DNA of 64,000 nt from Romanomermis culicivorax (taxonomy: Eukaryota > Nematoda > Enoplea > Mermithida > Mermithidae): NCBI GenBank assembly GCA_963922205.1, contig CAWUHX010000100.1, positions 620,001 through 684,000 on the forward strand. The letters run 5' to 3'. Below the pieces are notes generated by a model. It saw only the letters and a list, made by a program, of their open reading frames with translations. It was not told the origin of the DNA and made no database searches. This document shows positions 56,162-64,000 of the stretch, piece by piece (position 1 is the stretch's first letter; the number at the start of each line of letters is the position of its first letter). The position numbers and the translations under genes were made by a program.

Positions 56162-59100
56162 ATGCCCCGACCATCAGCTAAAAAAGCGGAGTTGGGACCA
56201 CCACCTCGATGGCTCAAATGCCCGCGACACGGCAAAGTTATCGCTGGTAAGCAGCGTTTTTTTGTGCACGGGTGCCAATCACTGTTTTTTTTTCCCCAAA
56301 TCGTGCTTTTTCGGGAAAAAAAATTCGGAAAGGGGAAAAAAATTTTGGGCTCTTTCCCCATTTGGGGAAGAAAATTTTGGGGATCGGATACAGAAAAGAT
56401 GCATTTTGGTGCATTTTAGAAGGTCATAATCTCAAAATTTTCCGGCGCTTCGCGCCGATTATAACTTTAATAATCATTATTATGCATTACTAACCCCTGG
56501 CGCGGCTTTTAGCATGTCTACTTTCATTTATCATATAATCTATAATAGTTTTCATCATCTTGAACGTATTATTATCTCATGTTTTCATTGGTAATCTTCA
56601 ATATTTTATCATGATATTTAATGAAGATTCACATTTTTTCCTTTTGAGAAAGATCAATACGTCAAGTCTCTAAGCTTTTTGATGCAATTATTTCTTTTCT
56701 AACGTAAAATCAATTTAAATGCTTCATGGAAATATCTTTCGGAAATTTATACTCATATATTTTGGACCAAGTATGAGAGTTTACGAATAAATTATACTGG
56801 TTTTAAAATTTTTCGAGTAAAATTCTAGAAATTACGGCTTTTGAACACAAAATTCAAATCTACTTCTTGAAATAAACGTTCGGAAAATTGATTTTCTAGC
56901 GTCGCAGAATATCAATACCCAAAAAATTTTTCCGGCGCTTCGCGCCGGAAAGATTAACATCCCTTTTAGGTTCTCACTTGTCAACATGGAGGACTTAACC
57001 ATCGATTTCTCATGTAATTCAAAGTCATTATGCTTTTGGATAGTTTGCTTGGAAGTTTGTTCCAATGCTTGTAGATTAAACTTTGAACTCGAAAATTTCA
57101 ATTTTTTCCTCAATTTTGATGAATTAACGGGTCTAAAAACACCAAAAGGCTTGAAAAAGCCCAAAAACACGTAAATAAAGCGTCTGTGAGCATTTTTAAG
57201 CGAAAAAAACGACTTCGGGAAAATGGGGAAAAAAATTTTGATCCCTTTCCCCATTTGGGGAAAAGGCCCGGGGGAAAAAAAAAACAGTGGTGCCAATTGG
57301 CACAAACGGCCAAAAAATTTGTGCCAATGGCACAAAAAATTTTTTTTACTAGAAACATACTGAAAAACTGCGGAAAAGTTTTATGCCAAAAGTTTGATGA
57401 AAAGTTAACGTTTAAAAAAACGCATTACTTTTTTAGAAAAATCGTGCTCCTCAACCTATTTTTCAGCTAAAACATTTCAGTCAGATAAGAAAAAACTGTG
57501 CTAGAAAATATTTCACGACTACTCAAAAAGAAACGGAATGCTGAAAAAATTTAAATAACTCTAGAATTGTTCAGGAAGTTCAAATTGATTCGCTTCGATT
57601 TACGACGAATATGAATTATCGATATACATTTAGCACATACCTGTACTTGGGGGGGACCCCCTCCCCAACTTGGCCAACCCTGTACCAAAAATCATTTACC
57701 CCCCCCCCCACCCCCCCAGTTTGGAAAAAATTGAAAAAATTTGCCAAAAAGTGTGTGTTTTTTTGGCCTTTTTTGGGAAAAATTTCGACTTTTCTCTACT
57801 CCCCCCCCCCCAAAATTTCGGATTTACCCCCCCCCCCAACTGGTCGGAGGTCTTACAGGTATGATTTAGCAACACTGTAAAGACTAGGGAAAATAAAGTT
57901 AAAAATTGTGTAAATTTTCGGCCGAAATATTGTACCATTACTAACGATATCGATTTTTCTATTCGAATCAATCAAACACAAAAAGTAAGAATTTCAGTTT
58001 TGAACCCGAATTTGGCTGAATTAACAGAGAAGGGAATATTCAGAATTTCGGGTAAATTACGGATGGCAGTGGCCACCGCAAATTTTTTTGTGCCAAAGAC
58101 CATGTTTTGGCACAAAAAAAACACTGATTAGGGACGCGCTTTATTGTCGAAAGTCAACGAATTTGGAAATCTAATTTTAGTTTATTTTTCCTTTAAAATT
58201 TTCCTTAGGCTTAGGCTTAGGGTGTTGAGGCTCTTCCAAATTTTGACGCTTTGCTTTTCCCATGCATAATTTCACTTGTTCTTTCTTCCCTTCATCGTGA
58301 AAAACCCCAAAAACCGGCGTCAGAGAAATTTCGGCGTGGCCACCGCCATCCGTAAAAATTCCAGAATTTCTTCTCATTCATCAGTCATTGACAGTCTATA
58401 TAATGTGCTGCAACGATACTAATACACTGTTCGGAGAGAAATCGTTTGCGTCCGGGTGGGTCAAAAATAGGAATAGGAAATATTATGTTCATTGACTCGG
58501 CGCGAAGCGCCGACAATTTTTTGTATTTTCAGCCTCTAAAACGTCTGAAAATTAAGGAAATTTAATGTTTGACTAGCCAAAAATTTTGTGCCAATTGGCA
58601 CAAACGCTCAAAATTTTTTGTGCCATTCCAAATTTGGTTGTGCCAAAAACCATGTTTTGGCACAAAAAAACACTGCTGGTAAGGTAAACACTATTTTGTT
58701 CCCTCCGGCCTTTTCCCCACTGTTTTTTCCACATTTGCACTAATGTGGAAAAAAATCTGGAAAGTAGAAAAAATTTTCGAGGTCCTTCCACAAATGTGGA
58801 AGAAAAATTTGGGGTTTTCATACTGAAAAGATGCTTTTTGGTGCATTTTAAGAGTTCTCCAAATCTCAAAATTTTCCAGCGCTTCGCGCCGGTTATAACT
58901 TTAATAATCATTATTATTTATTACCAAGCTCAGGCGCGGCTTTTAGCATGTGCCAAAACATGGTTTTTGGCGCGGCTTTTAGCATTGTGCATTTAGCACA
59001 TTTAAAATTTTAGCACTCAGTTTAGCATTTAGCACATTTAACATTTTAGCACTCAGTTTAGCATTTAGCACATTTAACATTTTAGCACTCAGGCGCGGCT

Positions 59101-62100
59101 TTTAGCATTGTGCCAAAACATGGTTTTTGGCACAAAAAAATTTGGAATGTCGCAAAAAATTTTGAGCGTTTGTGCCAATTGGCACAAAATTTTTGGCTGA
59201 TCAAACATTAAATTTCCTTGATTTTTAGACGTTTTAAGGACTAAAAATGCAAAAAATTGTCGGCGCTTCGCGCCGAGTCAATGAACATAATATTTCCTAT
59301 TCCTATTTTTGACCCACCCGAACGCAAACGATTTCTCCTCGAACAGCGTATCAGTATTGTTGCAGCAAGATTCATACGCTGTCAATGACTGATGAATGAA
59401 AAGAAATTATGAATATTCTCTGTTCATTCATTCAGATTCGGATTTAAAACTGAAATTCTTACTTTCTGTCTTTATTAACTCAAACAGAAAAATCGATATC
59501 ATTGGTGCAATGTTTGGACCGAAAATTCACACAATTTTCCACGTTATTTCCTCTAGTCTTTACATCGTTCTTGAATATTATATAGATATTCGTAGTCGAA
59601 AATTTAATCAATTTGATCATCAATTCTAGAACCTTAATTTTCTCGGCATTTCATTCCTTTTTGAGTCGCCGCGAACTAGTTTCTTGCACAGTTTTTCTTA
59701 TCTCACTGACATGATTAGCTGAAAAGTAGTTTAGGCTCGGCACGATTTTTACAAAAAATTAATGCGGTTAAACTTAGCTTTAATTTATATTTTTATCAAA
59801 CTTTTGGCCTAAAATCTTTCCACAGTTTTCAGTATATGTTTCTCGTAGAAAAAATTTTTTTGTGCCATTGGCACAAATTTTTTTTGACCTCTTGTGCCAA
59901 CTGGCACAAATGTCCGTGCTCAAAAGAAAAGCTGCTTTTGACTCATAGCTTTTCGGTCAAATTTATGAAAAATTACGAACAAAATTTTTCGAATGATAAA
60001 TTTCTAGAAATTACGATTTATGAACACAAAATTTAAATCTAATTTTTGACATATACATTTAGAATGATTATCAGATTGCTTTAAAAAGCTCAAAAACAAT
60101 TGAATAAAGCGTTTATGAGCATTTTCAAGCCAAAAAACGAGGATTTTAAGACAATTTTAAGACTCCAAAAATTTTCTATATGTGGAAAAAAAGTTGACAT
60201 CTTTCCACATTTGCGGAAAAAAGTTCGTGGGGGAAAAACAGTGCTTTTCTCCAAATGGGGAAAGGGGTCAAATGTTACTTGAATTGTCAAATAATTAATT
60301 TTAAAATTTTTTCATTTGAAAAATTTGTTTAGAAATGAAAATGTTCTGTCAGAATAGTAAATGTGGCATCTTATCGAGTAAATTTTGTCTAACATAAATA
60401 TAATAAATTGATTTATCAGTCGATAAATTTAAACCAGGCGTTGACATTGACAGTCAAAAACTACATATATAACGTATGTTCTACTCCCCATTGTGGAGCG
60501 ATACAAATATTTGTATATAAACAATTCTTAACACCAATCTGAATATGTTTCAGGTAAATTCATTCCAATGAAAACACCGCTCTGCGATGTGTATGATGAT
60601 CAAGTGCCAGAAACGTGCCGCTTCTATGTTCCTATGGTTTTTAATGTATTCAAAAATCACGTGAGTTCGGAATTTGTGTACTAGAAACCATACCTGTAGT
60701 TATATTGGTGGACCATACCTAAAAAGTGTAATCGTATAGGTACATAGTTGGCGGTAACCGCTCAAAATTTTCAGCCGCCTGATTCATTCCCCCACCAAAT
60801 AGGGCTAAAATTAAGCAAAAATGTACTTTTGGTCGAAAATGAATTTTGGAAAAAACGTCGTTTTTTGGATCTTCGCATCAAAATAAGCACTCTGTCTATA
60901 TTACTTTTCAAGCGGATTTAAACAATGTGCCGATATGCTCCTGTTTTTCACCAGCAACAGAGTGTCGTCAACCAGATAGAAGACCAAAAATGTCAGCTAG
61001 AAATCCCGTTTTTCGTACATTCGGGCAAAGCAACGAAAATCATATCAATTTCGAGCTAGAAGCAGGCAACCAAAATTTGAAAATCTGCCAGCCAACCATA
61101 AATTCGGATTCTGCAATCAAAAAGAACTTCTGCCTTTACCCAGCACTATTTTTAGTAAAAAGCGTAAATTATGAGTATGCTTTTTTCATTTTCCTTGCAA
61201 AACACATTTTTTAGCGTTTGCTCATCTCCAATAATATCATAAAATCAGCTTCTTTCTCTAAAATTATCTACCACGATACCTAACCAGTGGGGGCTCTTAC
61301 AGTCTTAGTGGTATGCTCCAAAGACCGCTCGGTTATTTGACTGGCGTTTAATAAAACTAGATAAGATGATTATCCGATCTTGAGGACGCCTCACCATCCT
61401 ATTAGCATACATGCACATAAGGGAGTAGGGGGTAAACCGTCCCACCTGATACCCTGGACGCCCTCCCTATCCCGAAAAAATTGTCAAACACCCCTCCTAT
61501 ACTATTTTGAAGGCAGTTTTTTAATGCGTATTATGTATGATAAACGGGCATGTGGAGTTTTTTTCTCACTCACATTCAGCCCTCCTCGATGAAAAGTCTG
61601 AGGATCTTTCGCTAGAAAATTCTTGCCGTTCATGTCTGCTTGTCGGGCATTCGTAAAAGATAAGAGTTTTCGAAAGATTTGCAAAGAATTGAATCAATTA
61701 CCCTTGAACTATTGAAGTTTTAAAGCTTTAACATTTATTTAGGGAAAAATAGGCTTTTGGATAGATTTGACGAACACTGATAGATTTTACGATAAAGATG
61801 ACGTCGAAAAGTGTGGCGCTACTTATTACAAACTGCTGTGTAAAGGGTATTCATATTTGGACGTATTATGCCTATGTACTCAGTGGAACATTTAATTACT
61901 TATATTTTAGTCATGGCGAGTGTCCTAGCGAGGACAAAACTAGATTATTTATCCACGCTTGCAAAGTATTCGTTAAAAATAATCCAGACAGCCTTATAGG
62001 TACGTTTTCGCCATTAAACAAGAGTAATATTTATCATACTTTCACATGGATGGTTTTGGGGGTCTGAGCCCACAGAAAATTCTTGCTAACCCCAGCAGAT

Positions 62101-63956
62101 TTGGCCATCTCAACATTGATCAAGAAGAGGACGGAGGAAAATGCGAAAAAATGAAGAGAAAGATGTCCAAGCGGATAGTTCCATATATTTGACTAATATA
62201 GATAGAGGAATATGCTTTTTGTATATTGAATGAGCTTTCTTTTTGTCATCAAGAAAGAAAATCTTTTTATACCAACCCCTGTCTTGGTTGACCCTAGCAG
62301 AATATCCATGCTGTGCATCTATAAAATTCACCCATTTTTTAGCTGTTCATTGCACGCATGGTTTTAATAGGACTGGATTTTTAATAGCCGCTTATCTAAT
62401 TGAAGAAAAATCATGGAGGTAGGTTCACTGAATGTGTTTATTGAAGATTTTAGGAACATATTTCCAATTGTTCATTTGTTCGAGATATGTTTCTCAAATA
62501 TAGCGCCGAAGCTGTCGTCCAAGCATTCGCAGAATCGCGACCTCCGGGCATTTATAAACAAGATTATCTGGAGGAACTTTTCAAAAGATATGATGACGTT
62601 AAAGAAGCTCCTCTAGCACCAGCGTTGCCTGACTGGTGCGATGGTAAGGCATTTTGTATTTTTGCCAAAATTCCATCAATGGGAGTTGCTCCAACATCAG
62701 AAATGTAGCCACGTTTTCGCGTCCATTCTTTAGTAGTACTACTACATATTTCTGCATCTGTTCTCGTGCCTGGTGCATGTTCGCTTTCTTGCAAATAATA
62801 TAATTATAATATAATAAATAATTTAATATTTGGATAATAATAATAATCCACAAAAATAATTTGGAATGGCACAAAAAATTTTGGGCGTGTGCCAATTAGC
62901 ACAAATTTTTTGACTGGTCGAATTCCGAATTTCCTTGATTTTCGTTATTTTAGGAGCTGAGAACGCAAATTTTTTTCGGCATTGAATAAGTACAATTACT
63001 TTTATTTGTCTAGAACCTGAGCGAACTGTATTCGAATAGTATATTTTTATGATCACAACAAACTTTTAGGTTGGCAACGACTGATGAATGTATAGATATT
63101 GTTAACTTTCACTGTTCGTTCAGTGTGATAAGTGATTGGGAATCGAAATTTTTATTTTTGGTGTTTGATTCGAACAGAAAAATTGACATTGTTGGCACAA
63201 TTTTTTAACCAAAAATTTACGCGACACGACTTCTGGTTTAATTTTTACCGGACAAAGCAATTATAGACATACTTCATTTATTTACATCGGTGTTTGGAAG
63301 AAATTAGTTGCCGAAAATTAAAGAAAAATATAAGCTGCCTCAGAAATTCTATAAAAATATCTCAATTCTTGCAGCATCCATATTCCATACCTGTAATTGA
63401 GAAGAGGTTGGGGGAACTCCCCAACTTGTCCAACCCGATACCCAACCCCCTCCAAACTTGGAAAAGTTGGGAGAAAAATTGCCTCTTTCAGGAAAATTTT
63501 CGGCGTTTTTCGACCCCCCCCCCAAATTTCGGGTTTACCCCATACCTGTAAGAGTTTAAATGTAAAAAAATTTAGGGGGTAATTCCCCCCTTCCCCCTCT
63601 AAATACATGGGCGTGAAACTAACTTGTTCATTTTCATTTACTACATCATGCAAATAACTTATTGCTTGTTTTTCAGTGCGAAGATAAATGTTTACTCACA
63701 ACCTGTTACTATTTCTATTTTAGAATCAGAAGCCGTTCTGAATGATCAAGAAGCAGAATCTAGTCAACAACGAATTTCCACCAAAACCGTAATTTTAGGT
63801 TTCCTGTGCGCAGTGAAATTGTATAGAATATATCAATTGATTTTATTCGTAGGGCGTCGTTTGCGTCGAAGGGATTCCATCCGCGAAAATTGTTACAGAT
63901 CCCTCTAAAGTTAGACAAGTCCGACAAAAGTGTTCTCAGTTTTGCCGCTGGAATAA
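56162..63956 (+). CDS. RNGTT: mRNA capping enzyme, 5' part (RNA triphosphatase domain), runs off the window
   Basis: Bifunctional nuclear enzyme that removes the gamma-phosphate from nascent mRNA and adds GMP. Exons: 56162-56246, 60554-60660, 61743-61846, 61911-61999, 62343-62418, 62504-62643, 63724-63788 and 63853 to about 63956. All phases agree and all introns are GT-AG. Exon 1 gives [18 protein letters not shown], then [22 protein letters not shown], the Cys phosphatase signature [10 protein letters not shown] (exon 5), [19 protein letters not shown] and ALPDWCD. After an acidic linker, [13 protein letters not shown] and KCSQFCRW lead into the guanylyltransferase domain, which lies beyond 64000. 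Every expected triphosphatase block is present and intact. Intron 1 is about 4.3 kb and is mostly MITEs. Confidence 0.93.
56280..57289. mobile_element. hAT-like MITE, TTCCCC-word type, 8-bp TSD
   Basis: 1010 bp, ends CACTGTTTTTTTTTCCCC and GGGGGAAAAAAAAAACAGTG, flanked by GTGCCAAT at 56272-56279 and 57290-57297. It is inserted in the GTGCCAATTGGCAC palindrome of its host element. It has paired TTCCCC...GGGGAA words at both ends and GC hairpins at 56442-56457 and 56932-56948. The order of parts matches 28447-29480, where the words are TTCCACAT instead. Confidence 0.9.
57636..57863. mobile_element. CATACCTGTA MITE, 8-bp TSD
   Basis: 228 bp with ends CATACCTGTA and TTACAGGTATG, flanked by ATTTAGCA (57628-57635 and 57864-57871). 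Internal C-runs and a CTTGGCCAACCCTGTACC block are shared with the element ends at 27917 and 30680. No coding potential. Confidence 0.85.
58718..60243. mobile_element. hAT-like MITE, TTCCACAT-word type, with inserted GTGCCA material
   Basis: Ends CACTGTTTTTTCCACATTTG and GGGGGAAAAACAGTG; flanks CTTTTCCC (58710-58717) and CTTTTCTC (60244-60251) differ at one base. The outer parts match 28447-29480. The middle (about 58950-59900) is GTGCCA-type sequence with its own GC hairpin at about 59262 and GTGCCAATTGGCAC at 59172-59185. It is inverted with respect to 58030-58675. It lies in intron 1 of the capping enzyme gene. Confidence 0.8.
58979..59095 (+). repeat. 36-bp tandem repeat, about three copies
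   Basis: Unit CATTTAGCACATTTAAMATT followed by TTAGCACTCAGTTTAG, repeated three times inside the MITE 58718-60243. GCGCGGCTTTTAGCAT flanks it on both sides. Confidence 0.85.
60661..61742. other. Intron 2 of the capping enzyme gene
   Basis: Begins GTGAGT and ends TTTATTTAG. A 122-codon open frame at 60846-61214 is present, but it is out of phase and lacks homologues I can recognise, so I treat it as noncoding. Confidence 0.7.
62644..63723. repeat. Intron 6 of the capping enzyme gene with MITE fragments
   Basis: Starts GTAAGG and ends CTATTTTAG. It holds a GTGCCA-word fragment (about 62860-63250, with GTGCCAATTAGCAC and the tail ATTTTTGGTGTTTGATTC). CATACCTGTAA-type ends occur at 63387 and 63541 but in the same orientation. 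A GGGGGTAATTCCCCC tract lies at about 63573. No gene is seen on the other strand. Confidence 0.6.
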
Positions 63957-64000
63957 GTGACGTTCATTTCATCTATTGCTGAGATAAAAACAGTACACTT

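Larger units (their letters stand above)
56252..58675. mobile_element. hAT-like MITE, GTGCCA-word type, inserted at a splice donor
   Basis: Ends CAGCGTTTTTTTGTGC (left) and GGCACAAAAAAACACTG (right), flanked by CTGGTAAG at 56244-56251 and 58676-58683. The duplicated target contains the exon 1/intron 1 boundary of the capping enzyme gene (CTG^GTAAG). Two younger elements lie inside (56280-57289 and 57636-57863). The GC hairpin (58498-58512) and GTGCCAATTGGCAC (58589-58602) lie near the right end. Confidence 0.85.

Noticed and set aside
56162..56419. 85-codon ORF continuing exon 1 of the capping enzyme into MITE sequence
   Set aside because: Only the first 28 codons plus one base are exon; the rest is the inserted elements read through past the splice donor.
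60846..61214. 122-codon ORF in intron 2 of the capping enzyme gene
   Set aside because: It lies between two exons that join in phase, has no recognisable domain, and its ends do not match splice sites.

Overview
The window is eukaryotic nuclear DNA, almost certainly from a nematode. Two host genes align exon by exon with animal proteins through GT-AG introns. Telomere-like TTAGGC repeats of the nematode type occur inside the sequence, and a third host gene encodes a small cysteine-rich secreted protein with the nematode-like GYCCP motif. A mermithid or other enoplean nematode is only a guess. Most of the 64 kb is AT-rich and packed with nested transposable elements. The exception is 17.2-27.8 kb, which is clearly more GC-rich and is one LTR retrotransposon.

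Layout. 0-0.65 kb: partial minus-strand ORF with a FLYWCH-like start and a proline-rich tail. 1.0-4.0 kb: decayed minus-strand gag-like reading frame. 4.5-4.9 kb: minisatellite. 4.9-17.2 kb: a LINE (ORF1 tail, endonuclease, reverse transcriptase) split by a composite repeat, a second composite copy, and an outer TIR element built from TGACCA/TGGTCA motifs. 17.2-27.8 kb: the minus-strand LTR retrotransposon. Its 2162-codon ORF runs Env-like glycoprotein, protease 1, Arg/Ser linker, protease 2, RT, RNase H, integrase. At 27.8 kb a 100-N gap is followed by a cDNA-cloning primer sequence, so the join is suspect. 27.9-41 kb: nested hAT-like and other MITEs, a large palindrome, telomere-like repeats, two tRNA-derived SINEs and a deleted LTR element carrying a gag relic related to the one at 1-4 kb.

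Host genes. 41.36-45.11 kb (+): complete nine-exon F-box/WD-repeat gene of the FBXW5 type, with one extra base in exon 4. 47.87-53.91 kb (-): four-exon cysteine-rich secreted protein whose large intron holds a PIF/Harbinger deletion derivative, a foldback element with 9-bp target duplication, a GGCCGAGG element and a perfect 30-bp hairpin. 56.16-64.0 kb (+): 5' part of the mRNA capping enzyme gene, covering the RNA triphosphatase domain and running off the window. Its first intron is about 4.3 kb and is largely nested MITEs; one of these duplicated the 5' splice site when it inserted.

The host genes are housekeeping or secreted genes with no visible functional link to each other. The most unusual content is the retrotransposon with its Env-like domain placed before pol, and a set of 8-bp-TSD MITEs sharing one architecture but carrying different palindromic words.
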